Both the position numbers and the translations under genes were made by a program. A stretch of DNA of 64,000 nucleotides from Peromyscus leucopus (taxonomy: Eukaryota > Chordata > Mammalia > Rodentia > Cricetidae). Below the pieces are notes generated by a model. The model did no database searches, was not told where the DNA came from, and worked only from the letters and a program-made list of their open reading frames with translations. Of the stretch, positions 43,792 to 55,920 are shown one piece after another; within the stretch, counting starts at the first letter, position 1; every line of letters begins with the position of its first letter. Location: assembly GCF_004664715.2 (NCBI RefSeq), contig NC_051071.1, positions 29,824,161 through 29,888,160 of the forward strand, written 5' to 3'.

Positions 43792-44122
43792 TGTCTTAGT
43801 TAATGTTTCTATTGCTGTGAAGTGAATGACCAAAGCAACTATTATAAAAAAAAAAAAAAAAAAAAAAACATTTAATTGGGGTGACTTACATTTTCAGTAT
43901 GCAGGCAGATATGGTTCTGGAGAAGGAGCTGAGAGTCTTATATCTTGACCCACAGGAAACAGGAAGTTAGTAGGAGTGTCACATTGAGCAAAGCTTGAGC
44001 AAAGGAGACTTCAAAGCCCTCATCCATGCTGACATACTTTCTTCAACAAAACTACACCTACTCCAACAAAACTACACATTCCTTATGAGCTTATGAGGGC
44101 CAATTACGTTCAGACTACCACA
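43792..44122 (-). repeat. Upstream (5') LTR of the minus-strand element
   Basis: Shares with 41992-42366 'cttagttaatgtttctattg'/'cttagttagggttctgttg', 'ggcagatatggttctggaga', 'gaagcttgagcaaaggaga'-type order and 'ccttatgagcttatgagg'. A 23-A run (43846-43868) expands an A-rich site. Confidence 0.75.
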
Positions 44123-45613
44123 CAGGTCATCCACTCTGGTTTTCAGCAATTAGATATCAAGGTTCTCAAGCAATTACCTGCAGCTAAATCTCAGTGCCAC
44201 GTGTCCTGGTCCAACTTACAGATAACATGCCATGGAACTTCTGATAATCAATTATTCCATCTGCCAAACCCCCTAATGTATTTCATATATGTTTCCCTAC
44301 TCTAGAAAACCTTAATATAGGGACTAAGTGATTTTCTTGTTCATGTTCTTGACAAAGATTGATTTTTATTTCCATGTGAAAGTTTCCTTTTCTTGATGAC
44401 CTTGCAAGACTACACATCTGCAATGATGTGTTGAACTCTGCTCACTGGAAGGACTCAACAAATAGCTTGAAGATTAAAAGTTTAGGTGGGTAGAAAAAGA
44501 CTGACTCATAGCAGCAATGTTTAAAGATGGTAAATTTCAAAGGCACTTCAAATCTTGGCCAATTGACAAGAATAAGAAAGGCTGATTGTAATCTGTGCAT
44601 ATTTAAAAGCCTGGAAAAGAAGACAGGGTGGAGGACATAAAGCTCCTTCTTTTTTTCCCTCTTTACATTTTTATTTTTAGTTGCATTTAGAAAGCTGGGA
44701 TAAATCCATGATGAGACCACAGTGGGGCTAGAATGGGAAAATACCTTCAGATATTTAAGGCCAGACCCAGAGCTAAGATTTGGCAAGACTCCCACTGAGA
44801 AAAAGAATAATGATTAAAAGGCTGGGAAAATATCCCTTGGTTTTCTCTTAAGGATTTTGTCATGTTCAAGCTGGATAAAGAAGGCTAAGCCCTGAGTCAA
44901 TAGCAGGCTTATGTAAATAGTACATTGTTCACAGTGGTGAGAAATAGAATATCTAAGACATCTTTAAAGTTTTTCTGTTTCCACTGAGGAAGCAGTCAAT
45001 AAGTGACAACAAGTGAGATTGAGTACAAGTATCTAGTGTGAGTAAACTAGTATGAATTCATTACTTCAGGAATTAAGGAGATCCAGAGACAAATGTTTCT
45101 CATGGGTGTGTCTGGGAAGACAGAAATTGAGAACATTCAGTAAACAGATTTAAGGGTCTACAGAATGTTTGACAACATAGTCTTTGTTTGGGGATAATAA
45201 TGATTTTCAGGTTGAGATTTAATTTCCCCATAGAGAAGTAGAAATATATAAGAAATCTCAGTATAAAACAGGTGAAACAATACTTTCAGGTCCATGATAG
45301 TGGCTGTTGTCTCCATGTAGGCTGCTTGTCACCTGCTCTGTAGAAAAATAAACACTGTAGTTGAAATTCAGAGTGCTAAAGCTGAGAAGTCCTTTGTTCC
45401 TGTTCATTTGTGGGTAGGATACTGCAAAATTTTTAAGAATCATTGATCTCTATGTTGTCTATCTATGCATGAGCCCTTGTTGTCCCCTTCTAGCAGAAGA
45501 CAATGCCTTACTTCACTAGTGCTAAATTTGACCATGTGACTTAGTTGTTCAATGTTACTCAGTTGTTCATTGAACAACTGAGTAAAATGGTTATCCAGTT
45601 AACCTCAACTAAA

Positions 45614-45616
<3 letters not shown>
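44123..45616. other. Gene-free stretch, unique sequence
   Basis: No recognised repeat or coding feature. Confidence 0.45.

Positions 45617-45681
<65 letters not shown>
45617..45681. repeat. (CT)n microsatellite
   Basis: About 32 uninterrupted CT units; the open frame across it is poly Ser-Leu. Confidence 0.98.
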
Positions 45682-45684
<3 letters not shown>

Positions 45685-46899
45685 ATCTCCTCCCATAGGA
45701 AAGACTCATAAGACTCATAATTATGGCATTTTCCTCTATTTTGTATCAAGGAATTTTCAAAAAAACAATACATATTGAACATAGGCACAATAAACTTTCA
45801 ACCAACATGTATTTTGAGAACAAAATTAACTTCCTGTGAAATAAATGTACACTGGGATTTTTGTGGTTCTATATTTTTAATGTCTCTAAAATTTACTTAC
45901 ACATAACTTCAAAGAAAATAAAGCATTTGTTGTGGAAGGCTGAGTTGTATGGAAACCTAAACACATGCATTTGCAACAACAAACAATTAAATAAATCTAC
46001 TGAACAGAAACTGAGACAAATATTGCATATTTTCATCCTTTAAAATACTACTCTGGACACAATTTAAAGTTAGCTTCATTTCACGACATCACCATGAATA
46101 TTAATTAATTTTGCCTTAGGAAGAATGTGAAATCTCTGTGTGAATAGAAGTCCACAACTACTTAGCTATGAAATCTTGAACAATATCTCTAGTTTTCTAA
46201 CTGTCTTTTTCTCAAACTATGAAACAAGACTAAAATATTTAACCACTGTCCATACAAAATGAATACACCTAGAGTCCATGATACACAACATTCCCCCAGA
46301 ACTGCCCATGGTTGCTATAGCTGCAAATTGCTTTGCCCTGACCTTCACTTCCTGTCTTTTTAGGAACTCTTTCCTCCTGCAGATTGTCACAGTCTCCATA
46401 AGTACCCCTAGCACCTCTTGGTTACTACTTCCAGTAACCATTTCTAGTTCTGTCCTTATTTTTAAAGGAAAATTTCATTAAAAAAAAAAAACATAGTAAT
46501 CAGAGGATGAGCTAGTACATTCTAAGTGAGATTGAGGTTGCCACACACATTTCATTGTTTTTAGTGGGTGATTAGGTAAACACTCAAAATTCTAAAAGAC
46601 AATTTAGGAGCATTTTGAACAAAATACTCGGTTTTTAGAGAATCTTATGTTAAACAACAACTATATATGAGATTTGACTGGTCTTTTAGAGCCCTTTTAG
46701 TTGAAATTTTCTTTCTAAACAACATCAATTATCTAAGCAAAATTTCTTTTCTGTATTAAGTAAGTAATGAGTTTAATCATGGAGCATTCATGCATCTGTG
46801 TCTTTACATTGTGTGGTCATTTGTTTCCACTCATCCCTGCTCTCCTCTGTATTCCTCTCACATATATTCCTGTATCCATTTTTCCATTTCCTTTAAGAT
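45682..46899. other. Gene-free stretch with one MIR
   Basis: Unique AT-rich DNA except for the MIR at 46140-46240. Confidence 0.45.
46140..46240 (+). mobile_element. MIR SINE fragment
   Basis: 'ttagctatgaaatcttgaac', 'aatatctctagttttctaac' and 'aactatgaaacaagac' follow the MIR core and 3' half order. Confidence 0.55.
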
Positions 46900-47330
46900 C
46901 ACCTTCTCCCCTCTCAAAATCACCTTTATATTTTCATAACCCACACATACACACACAAATAGACATGCATGCACACATGATACAAACATATACACATACA
47001 TATATGTATGCATATATATATATATATATGCTCTAAGGTCAGCTTATAAAATAAATCATTTATTATTTGTCTTTGAGTGTGAATTATTTCAATTAACATG
47101 ACATTTTCTAGCTCTATTTTTCTGTAAATACCATGATTTCCTTTCTGTTCTATAAAATTCCATTGTATATATGTACATATTCTATATCAAATCATCTGTT
47201 GTTGGACATCTAAGTTGTGCCCATTTCTTGCCTATTGTGAATAGTGCAACAATAAACATAGATATTGAAGCATAATTTATACCATACAAGTATGTGTGTT
47301 TTTAAAAAGGCTCTGTATCCTTGGTCAAGG
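46900..47330 (-). mobile_element. Old L1 3' region, minus strand
   Basis: On the plus strand 'tttcaattaacatgacattt', 'ccatgatttcctttctg', 'aaaattccattgtatatatg', 'catctgttgttggacatcta' and 'attgtgaatagtgcaacaat' are antisense ORF2 C-terminal sequence (compare 32.86-32.95 kb). An alternating CA/TA stretch (46943-47030) lies in the 3' UTR part. Confidence 0.82.
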
Positions 47331-48519
47331 CAGTATACAATACCACACTTCTTTCATCTCCTGGACGACCAGTCTTCTCTATATGGCTTTATTACAGTCT
47401 AGTCATGGTGAAATTTAGTTAGAATTACTCATTTCTTATTAATAACACTGATATCAGAGTTTTTAATACTCTCTGATACAGATATTAAAATTTAAAACAA
47501 ACAAGTAGCTCTTCAATATATAATATTAAATAAAGACATATCCTGTCACGGAATGGACTGGACACTCATTTTATTAGAATGGGCACATCTCAAAGCAGAT
47601 TTTCACATGCACTGCTCATAGCTGAAGGAAGAAATCTAAGAAGAATAATCATTCAAATATCTTCCAATATTTATTTCGAATAATTGAAGATCATCAGTAT
47701 GAATCAATATGATTATATTAGTAGGCTAAAAATACAATTAAGTCAGTCAGAAAGGAATAGGTTTTCCTTCCATAACAGATAATTCTCAAATCTCAGTGCC
47801 TTAAGGTAACTAAATTGTTTCTCTTGTTCACAAGCCTTTGGAGATCAGCATGGAGGGGAATCTATTCTGACTAAGCAAATCAGGACTTGGGCTTGGATCA
47901 AGCGTCACCAATATGGTTGATCACTGACCTTTGTAAGAAGACAATGTGGAAAACCACAGCTCAGTTCTTACGTTCTTTTGGCCAATATTTCTATTTAATT
48001 GCCCTAAATAAGCGAGCTACCCAGGTGTAAAGTACAATGAGTGGGGAAATCACATATGATCATATGTGAGCACATACCCAAAGCAAAGTGAACGTAGTGT
48101 TGGGCACAATTCAAGTCCAACACACTAATAGGGTGTCACCTAATGTCTTGAGGCTGCCAAACAATGCTTTTTCATCTGGAATTCATAGTTTACGGCACTG
48201 TTTTATTGATAACAGGGATTGTTCTATTAACTATTTACTACTAATTCATTTGATTATTTACATATTTTAAGATAATTCTTATTACTGATTCAAATTCTGT
48301 AGGAGTCATTAAACTGTTTCTGTTCTCAGTTCCCCAACCTTTTAGGTAAGCTCAAGGGTTTCTGTGAAAACAAGAACATACTCAGCTCAACCTGGGAGGA
48401 AAGGTGATTTTGACAAGCATTTTGGTGGAGGTGCCAATAAAATGAATGTGTACAGAATATGTAGTTGTTGCATAGGCACCAGGAAAGAAAAATGACAGAA
48501 GTCTCTTGTTCAACAATAT
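47331..48519. other. Gene-free stretch, unique sequence
   Basis: No recognised repeat or coding feature. Confidence 0.45.
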
Positions 48520-48800
48520 TTGCGTTGTTGTGAGAAAATATCCGAGGAAATCATCTTAAGGGGTAAAAAAGTATATTTTGCTGCATAGTTTCCAAATTTT
48601 CAGTTCATGAGTAGGGCACAAAATATTGATGAAGTAGCTGCTCATGGTAGATAGAAAGAGAGAGAGAATATGCATTTAATTTCAACCCCTAAAGCCCCTC
48701 TCTTGAAGGTCTCACCACCTCTCAATTGTGTCACAGGCTACTGAACAAGACTTCAAAGTGCAGTCGTGGAGGGACATTTAGACCCAGACCATGGAAACAT
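48520..48800 (-). mobile_element. Probable MaLR/LTR-type repeat, minus strand
   Basis: 'cgttgttgtgagaaaatatc', 'tgctgcatagtttccaaatt', 'gagagagagaatatgc' and 'gaaggtctcaccacctctca' resemble the reverse orientation of ancient MaLR LTRs. Diverged. Confidence 0.4.
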
Positions 48801-49679
48801 TGTGTTTGTGGTAGGCTGATTCTTGGGACATATTCATTAAAATTTCATGCTGCTGGTCTCAAGTAAAACTTGAAAAACATTGACAATTTGCAAAGCTGTA
48901 TTTGCTGTTTTAAAGGTCAGAGCTCTGGATTTGTTGCGAACACACAGAAGGGCTGTACAGCTGGTAAACACTCATTGCTGAGCTGCGAGCTGAAAGGGAA
49001 CTGGAGTCTTACAGGAGGTTGTGATGTGCACCAAGATTCACTATGGGATGAGAAGCAAATCCTTCTAGGGAACTCAGAACTTGCCCTGAGGCCTGAAAAG
49101 AACTTTCTTCTATTTTCAGTATTTCCTGCTTTCCCTGGAATCACTCTTAGAATGCTGAGAAGCCAGACTGCACTTACAGAAGGAAGGACAAGCAGATGGC
49201 TCCAAGTGTGAGGAAGGAAATTTGATAATAAAGTGTTATTTAAGTTGTTATTTTGCATTATAAATCTTTTCTTACAGAAACAGATCTCTGATTCAAATGG
49301 TGAATTAGTATTCCAGTGTGCTGTTAAAAGCAAACATGCCTTTGATGACTAAGGACACACCCAGAGCTGAGAAAGAAGAGAGGCGTCGAAGGAGCATGAC
49401 TTCCTGAGATGATCTAGTTTTAAACCAAGGAACCATCAGAGATTATCCTGAACCTTTGTTTCCCCAGTCATGCAGGGGACTTAGTAATGACCTGTGAAAG
49501 CTATAAAGACTAAATTGGATTATTTGAAGTCGACTGCTTTATATTAGTTACAATGTCCTCCCTCATACATCTTTTTCTGTACCCTCCAGAGTATAACACT
49601 TCACATTCTATTTAATATTCCCTTACGCACAGTGTGTGGCATGCTAAGTCACACATGCCGTCGTGGTGTTTTATAACAG

Positions 49680-49800
49680 AACTCATTTCACACGCAGAAT
49701 CTCATTTCATGAATTTGACCCTTACCAGTCTGCGAATGGGGCAATTTTATCACCTGCATTTACAACTATGCAAACATGGAAAGTTCAGAATGTAGCTAAC
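49680..49800 (-). mobile_element. Probable MIR SINE, minus strand
   Basis: 'gaatctcatttcatgaattt', 'ggggcaattttatcacctgc' and 'atttacaactatgcaaa' follow the reverse MIR order. Weak. Confidence 0.4.
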
Positions 49801-49869
49801 AGTTGGATTCATGAACTATCCTAAAATTTAGCTCACACACTGATACATGCTGGCTGCCTTGTATTAAAG

Positions 49870-50000
49870 AGGAAGTGCCTTCTGTGTCTCAGCTTGGTGG
49901 AGTGTAAAATAGGAGTAATTGTGATTCAACAACTGCATATAGTTAGAGTGAATTTTGTACAATATAAGCTCTAAATCAACAATTCAATGTATGTTGCCTC
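49870..50000 (+). mobile_element. Probable MIR SINE
   Basis: 'gtgtctcagcttggtggagt', 'gtaaaataggagtaattgt' and 'gtacaatataagctctaaat' follow the MIR 3' half order. Confidence 0.5.
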
Positions 50001-50150
50001 TCTTCCCTGGAAGTTTGTGCTCAATAGTCTGCTATAAATTCTTATCTTTTTGATGGCATTGCTCTTTATTGCCTAACCCAACATGATTATCCCAGTAAAG
50101 AAAACCCCAAAAACTAAAGAGTGAAAGCAGAAAAATATACTTCTATAAAT

Positions 50151-50518
50151 AGCTGAGGAGCCCCCAACTGGATCAGGCCTTCTGGATAGGTGAGACAGTT
50201 GATTAGCTTGATCGTTTGGGAGACATCCAGGCAGTGGGACCGGGTCCGGTACTCAGTACATGAGTTGGCTGTTTGAAACCTGGGTCATATACAGGGACAC
50301 TTGGCTCAGCCTGGGAGGAGGGGACTGGACCTGCCTGGACTGAATCTACCAGGTTGAACTCAATCCTCAGGGGAGTCTTTGCCCTGGAAGAGATGGAAAT
50401 GGGGGGTGGGTTGGGGGGGAGTGGGGCAGGAGGGGGGAGAACAAGGGAATCCGTGGCTGATATGTAAAATTAAATTAAATTATAAAATAAAAAAGAACAA
50501 ATAAAAAATAAATAAATG
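50151..50518 (+). mobile_element. Young-type L1 3' end, 5'-truncated
   Basis: Starts 'agctgaggagcccccaactg' and matches the 3' UTR at 20.25-20.6 kb: 'gcagtgggaccgggtcc', 'gaggggactggacctgcctg', a G-rich segment (50399-50440), 'ccgtggctgatatgtaaaat', AATAAA-rich end. No coding part. The A-rich tail extends to about 50518. Confidence 0.92.
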
Positions 50519-51054
50519 CACATGTAATATATAAATTTAATATATTTATATAAAACTAATATATGTATACAAATAAAGTAATTAACATTTTGGGGAAACA
50601 ATATTCATGTTATACATATGATCATACCATTTATTCATGGTATAGATTGAATCAAGATATTGATTTTTGTAGATCTACTATACATTTGGATATAAATAGC
50701 ATGGTATGTTAATAATATGATATACATAATTTATTTGTATCATTTGTGCATTTCACAGGGATTCAAAAAAATTTAGTTGAACTAGGCATAGGTTGCATAT
50801 GCAGAAAAAATTCCTATCCCAATATTGGAATGAACAGAGGAGATGAATGTCATAGTCTTTACATTCCTAACACTGACATACACAAAAGCACATATTTATA
50901 CGTAAACAAATATTTACCTGAATGGACAGAGGCTTTCTGTGGCAAATCAGGCCAATGTTCAGAGAGTTCTCATACTAAATAGCAGGTAACCTTGGAATTT
51001 TGTCCTGATGGGGCCTTTGTAAGTCTCACTTATAGTAAATGATAACTGAAAGTT
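50519..51054. other. Gene-free stretch, AT-rich
   Basis: AT-rich unique DNA with TATA-type runs at 50521-50600. Nothing else recognised. Confidence 0.45.
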
Positions 51055-51395
51055 CTGGTGGTTAGCAGAATAATGGCTTCCCCTAAGTGTCCAGGCTTTC
51101 ATCCTGAACCTATGAATGTGTTACTTTACATAAGAAAGGATCTGATTAAGAATATTGAGATGCAGATATCACCTCAGATTACTAAGATGAGTCTTTTGTA
51201 ATTACAGGTATCCCTATAAGTGAAAACTGGGGATCTGTGACAATAGAAGCCAGACAAAAGAATAAGAGAATGTGAGCTATTGCTAGAGGTTAGAAAACTC
51301 AAGGGCCAGGTTCTCTCCCTGAGCATCCAGAAGCAACACCCTGCTCACCCCTTAATTTAACTCTAACAGACCCATTTCAGACTTCTGACACGCCC
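51055..51395 (+). mobile_element. MLT1-like MaLR LTR (ancient)
   Basis: 'gcagaataatggcttcccct', 'atgaatgtgttactttacat', 'ggatctgattaagaatattg', 'gtaattacaggtatcccta' and 'acccatttcagacttctgac' follow the order of MLT1-type mammalian LTRs. Confidence 0.65.
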
Positions 51396-52339
51396 CCTCA
51401 AGCTGTGGCATGGTCAATTTCTGCTTTAAGACACTTGGCATTCTTTTTTTACACCAATAGAAAACAGTTCAGCACTGTTTTCTGCCAGCACAAATGCTGC
51501 TTGACCAGAGTCTCAAGGTAACAGTAAAAGTAGCTAGGATGTGCTTAAACAATATTCTGGTCTGTGCTGAAGTGTTTCAAACCTTGCCTGGTTTTTTGTG
51601 CTAAAGAAATGCACTGCTTTTTGCTATCAATATTTAAGGAACTGTGCATACAAGTATCCCACTGTTTTCTTCCTACTCACTATCTCTGGGGATCTGGGCA
51701 GTCTGGATAATAGGCTCTACACTGCACACATGATTGACCTCTCTTTTCCCTTACCATCAAGGGCCAGACACCATGCTTATTATATTCATAAACTGTACAG
51801 CAATTTCTTCTGAACTGAAACATTTACTCCAAGAAGAAGAAGGGGGAGCCTCGTGAGACTCAGGAAGTAACAATTCACAAGCTTCAAGAAGTTCCTAAAA
51901 CTAAGAATAAATGAAAAGCCCTTCCCAAGGTTATAGAATCAGTAAGCAGCACTGGAGGAGAAGACTCTCAGAGGACTTGAGACTTAGGGAACAGATGCTA
52001 TGACCTATGGAGCTTATTGCAAATAGTTCAGAGAGTTTCAGGATTACAGCACTCATGAGTCATTGCTGGTGTTTGCAATGCTCCTGTTCTTGCTCCTGCC
52101 ACAAAATCCTGAGTGGCCACAGCTCCAAAACTGTACACAGGTACTTTCTCCCTTCCTCATATGGTATATCTCTTTACTATTTCCCAAATAGAAGAGCAAA
52201 AAATTCTCCATTTTCTACCTCCCAAACATATTCATGTCATCCAAAATAGTGGCCTTACATGTGTACCTTTAAAAGCAATGTTTTATCTTATCTTATCTTA
52301 TCTTCAAATAGAACTACACAAAAATAATCAACAAAAAAT
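51396..52339. other. Gene-free stretch, unique sequence
   Basis: Contains a short TTATC array (52285-52305). Open frames here (52007-52249 and others) lack domains. Confidence 0.45.
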
Positions 52340-52665
52340 GAACTTAAATTGGTTAGAAGTGGGCCCTAATCCAATGATTGGTGTCTTTGCAAAAATGGGA
52401 AAAGTTGGGAGTAGACTCAAGTTCAATGAATACATCTCTGTCTGGGAAGAAGCAAAGACTGAAGCTAGGTCAATACAAACAAAGCATGTCAAGTGAGGTT
52501 GAGGATAACCAGAGCAAGGAGAAAACCATGACATGCCACCTCCCTCAGAACCTCCAGGAAAGTTTGATTTCAGACTTCTGGCCTCTTGTCCTATAACATA
52601 ATAAATTTCTGTTGTATTAATCCCCATGTGTGGTCATATGTTGCAGTGATCCCAGCAAGTGAATG
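52340..52665 (+). mobile_element. MLT1-like MaLR LTR (ancient)
   Basis: 'gggccctaatccaatgattg', 'gtgtctttgcaaaaatggga', 'atttcagacttctggcctct', 'aataaatttctgttgtatta' and 'catatgttgcagtgatccca' follow the MLT1 order, with an AATAAA at the usual place. Confidence 0.65.
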
Positions 52666-53811
52666 CAAATCGTTAATCCAAAGCCAGAAATCTTTGTTTC
52701 TGATGCTTAACTCTACCTTCTATATACATTCATTGTCACCAGTACATCCGAATCCATTCACATGCTCAAATCCACTCCACTTTTTGATGATTTTGGTTGA
52801 CAAAGATGAATCTATTTTTGCCAACCAAGCAGGAGGGGAACAGTGTACTCACTTCCCTGCCTGGCAGAGGCCCCATGGGGGTAACCTGCACTTATTGACT
52901 TCATCTGGTTATAAAGTGAAAGTTAATGTGTTAGCACAGCAGTGTTCCTGTTAACTACTGATTTGTTTTCTTATTTGCGTAAATACAAACTGAACTATGT
53001 GAGAAGCCAAAGGAAGGAAGTCTCATCAGGGAGTTTTATAGGCCAGATAAGTGTTTCCGACACCTGGGACTCATTGTCAGTACATCGTCCTGTGTCTCAT
53101 CTACTCATTTTCTTTTGCAAATGAAAATTCTAAACTTTTAGCACATGACATTCATCACAGTCTCTCAAGAAATAGGCTCTATGCTTCACAAATAAAATCA
53201 AGCATCCCCCTCAGAGGCCCAGTATAGACACCTGCCTTGGTCTTTTGATGGAAGGACAATGTGCTTTTGTCATATAATCTAGGGAAGGAGAATATATCCA
53301 AATTTCCCTCAAAGCCTCAAATGATGGAGTAACCATAACAGTGTCCAATAGTGTAGTTTTTAATGATATTTCAGAAAGCTTTGTCCTTGAGAATGACTCT
53401 CTCTGTCAGCACAGGGGACACACACCCCTATATTCTTTTTTTTTATTTCTTCATTGTTTGTATTTGTTGTATATAGTACTCTGTTACATAGGAGCACTTT
53501 CACTCACATTTACAGTGTAAATTGGGCAGTTTCCCTCTCCAAGCCCCTACCCTGCCATGTTCATAACTACTTAGATAGTAGCAAAATGACCAAGTAGAAG
53601 GGATTCTTTCTAATTGGAATGACTAGCCCATATGTTAGGCTTTCAAAATTCAATATCTCCCCAAAAGTCTAAACACTCAAGACTTTGTAGCCAGTCTGCA
53701 GTGTTCCTGAAAACTTTTTGGCACCTTTGGTGTATGTAGAGGTCCCTGACAGAAAGAGGTTAGGTCAATGGGACATGTTCTCGAAAAACATGATATGTGC
53801 TTCTGCATTCT
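52666..53811. other. Gene-free stretch, unique sequence
   Basis: A T-rich piece near 53437-53560 could be an old L1 3' end on the minus strand, but it is too weak to list. Nothing else recognised. Confidence 0.4.
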
Positions 53812-54172
53812 TGTTGTGGTTTGAATGTGGAATGTCTCTCACAGGCTCATGTGGATAAACACTTGGTTCCTAGTTGGTAGTGCATTTGAGGAGGTTATGA
53901 AAGTACTAGGGCATGGAGCCTTGTTGTAGGAAGTCCATCATCTCTCTGGAAGTTGGTTTTGAGAAGTTACAGCCTTGCCTAATTTCCAGTTCACACTCTG
54001 CTCTGTATGCAGTTGAGATCTGATCTCTCAGCTTCCTGCTTCTGCCATTGATGCCATGCCCCCAACTATGATGGACTCTTACCTCTCTAGAACTATAAGC
54101 TAAATAAACTCTTCTATAAGTCATTTGAGGTAACAGTATTTTATCACAGCAACAGAAAAGGAACCGATAAAT
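53812..54172 (+). mobile_element. MaLR LTR (MT/ORR1-like)
   Basis: It starts 'tgttgtggtttgaatgtgga', continues with 'aatgtctctcacaggctcat', 'aaacacttggttcctagttg', 'ccatgcccccaactatgatg', an AATAAA at 54102-54107, and ends 'tttatcacagcaacagaaaa'. This is the standard order of a rodent ERVL-MaLR LTR. Confidence 0.8.
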
Positions 54173-55273
54173 CCCTTGTTCCCTGCCATTACTTCATGGA
54201 CATCATTAGAGTAACGTGATTCTGCTGCCACATGTTCTTGTCATAAAATAGGCTGCCACAGGTTAAAAGTCACAATTACACAAACTCTTCCCAGAAATCT
54301 TTCAAGCTGACATTTTTCTGTTCTCTTTACAATATAAATATCTCAGGTATTTATCATGGTAACTGATAGATGACTGACACAACACAAAACAACCACTCTG
54401 GAAAATGGGAAAGATAATAATTTTCCTGATGGAAACCAAGTTTCATAAACCAAAGAGAATATGGGCAGGGGAGGGTGGTGGTGGAGTGAGTGCCTGTGTT
54501 TGTAGGAACTCAAGGCCAACTTCCAGTCTCATGTAATTGTTCATTCAGAGTGCCTTCAACCACCCTGCTAGAGAGGTAAAATATTTGAAATGTCCCTCTG
54601 CTCCAAGTAATGATACATTAGTGCACACACCTTTGTTTTATAAGGATGGGCTTGGAGTCTGAGAAATAATACTTTGGTTTATTTACACTATTATACCAAA
54701 ATGCAATAGCTTGGGATTTTTACAGGTGACATACATTCATTTCTGAAAGTTCTGGAAGCTGCAAAGTTCAAAGTCAGATTTCTGTGCTTACTCAAAAATT
54801 CTAACCATAATAAAAACTGAGAGTATGGCAACAAAAAATCTATATTTATATTTATTCCTTAGACAATATTTTCCTTTAGAATGATTGGTGTTAGTTTCTG
54901 AAGGGTACTTAGGGCAGTCACCCTGATCTCAAAATGGAGAGATGTTTTGCTAATCAGATAAAGCACAAGGAAAGATTCTGAAATTGATATCACTTAGCAA
55001 ATTTAACATATATATGTTATATTTTTTGACAGAGAGTTCTTTACTGTCTGGTTGCTTTGAAATATCAGACAGCCCTGAATATTAAGTACTATAGTATTAT
55101 TTTATATGATCTTTTCTATAGATTGGCTGTCCTTTGTGAATAATATTTTTTATGCCATAAAATAGGGAATATAAAAGTTGAAGAACTTCTATATTAATGA
55201 GCAATTAATTATCCATATACTATAAGTAGAGATGAGGAAATATTCCTCATCACATGCTACAAAGAAAAGCAAT
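54173..55273. other. Gene-free stretch, unique sequence
   Basis: No recognised repeat or coding feature. Confidence 0.45.
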
Positions 55274-55453
55274 GGGGGTTAGACAGATGGCTCAGTGGTT
55301 AAGAGAGCTTGGTGTTATCTTAGTAAATCTGAGCTCAGTTTCCAGGTCCCAAGTCAGATGGCTCACAATTTCCTCTGATTCCAACTGCAAGGCATATGAT
55401 ACCTCTCTGGGTCTTTGCAGGTATCTGAGCATCCATAGTACACACACACACAC

Positions 55454-55517
<64 letters not shown>

Positions 55518-55558
55518 GGAGACAGAGAGAGAGAGAGATTTAAAATTAAAAAACAAAA
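55274..55558 (+). mobile_element. B2 SINE with CA/GA-expanded tail
   Basis: 'gggggttagacagatggctc', 'agtggttaagagagcttgg' (tRNA-derived A-box region) and 'gatggctcacaatttcctct' identify B2. Its tail has become a (CA)n(GA)n array (55440-55538) followed by AT-rich sequence. Confidence 0.85.
55440..55538. repeat. (CA)n(GA)n compound microsatellite
   Basis: CA units at 55440-55454 pass into about 40 GA units with three interruptions near 55517-55525. Confidence 0.97.
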
Positions 55559-55711
55559 TTATCCCTTAAACCCTTCAACAACGCTTTTACCTAGTGTACC
55601 ATGGGCAAATTTTACCCTCATACTGTCAGCACAAACTCTTTGTCTGTTTCTCTTAATCAGATTCATTTGCTTGTCTTTCCGATGGCATTTGGAGTAGGGA
55701 ATAAGTACAAG

Positions 55712-55920
55712 GAAGGGAAGGAAGGGGGGGCAGGGAAAATAGGAAGAAGGAAAGGAAAATAAATGGAGAAAAGGAAGAACAGGGGAGAGAGGAAAGTAAC
55801 AAAGAGAAAGAAGGAGGGAGGGAGAGAGCAGAGAAGAAAGGAGAGGGTATAGGGGAAAAGGAGGGGAGGAAATGGTAAAGAAGGGGAGAAGGGACAAAAA
55901 GAGATAAATAATAGAAAAAA
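55712..55920. repeat. Polypurine tract (AGG/GGAA-rich)
   Basis: About 200 bp is nearly pure A+G on the plus strand, with runs such as GGAAGGGGGGG. The 121-residue antisense open frame through it is Leu/Pro/Ser/Phe-rich and an artefact. Confidence 0.92.

Larger units (their letters stand above)
41992..44122 (-). mobile_element. LTR retrotransposon with both LTRs, minus strand
   Basis: Two related blocks of 375 and 331 bp (41992-42366 and 43792-44122) flank a 1.4-kb internal region. On the minus strand each LTR begins TGTGGTAGT and ends ACTAAGACA (ACTAAGATA in one). After the upstream LTR the minus strand reads GAAGTTGGTACCAGGGACT, with TGGTACCAGGG placed like a tRNA primer-binding site. Before the downstream LTR it reads GGGGGCCAGGGAGTAGAA, a candidate polypurine tract. 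Flanks CAAGGC (41986-41991) and CAGGTC (44123-44128) match at four of six bases. No gag/pol reading frame was found, so it is non-autonomous. Family name uncertain. Confidence 0.75.
48801..50150. other. Gene-free stretch with two probable MIRs
   Basis: Two overlapping open frames at 48870-49333 (one per strand) carry no domain and no splice context. MIR-like pieces at 49680-49800 and 49870-50000 are listed separately. Confidence 0.45.

Noticed and set aside
48870..49333. Overlapping 113- and 138-residue frames on opposite strands
   Set aside because: No recognisable domain, no repeat origin and no splice signals that I could confirm; chance open frames are more likely.
55254..55697. 147-residue frame with RERERER repeats
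   Set aside because: Translation of the GA microsatellite in a B2 tail.
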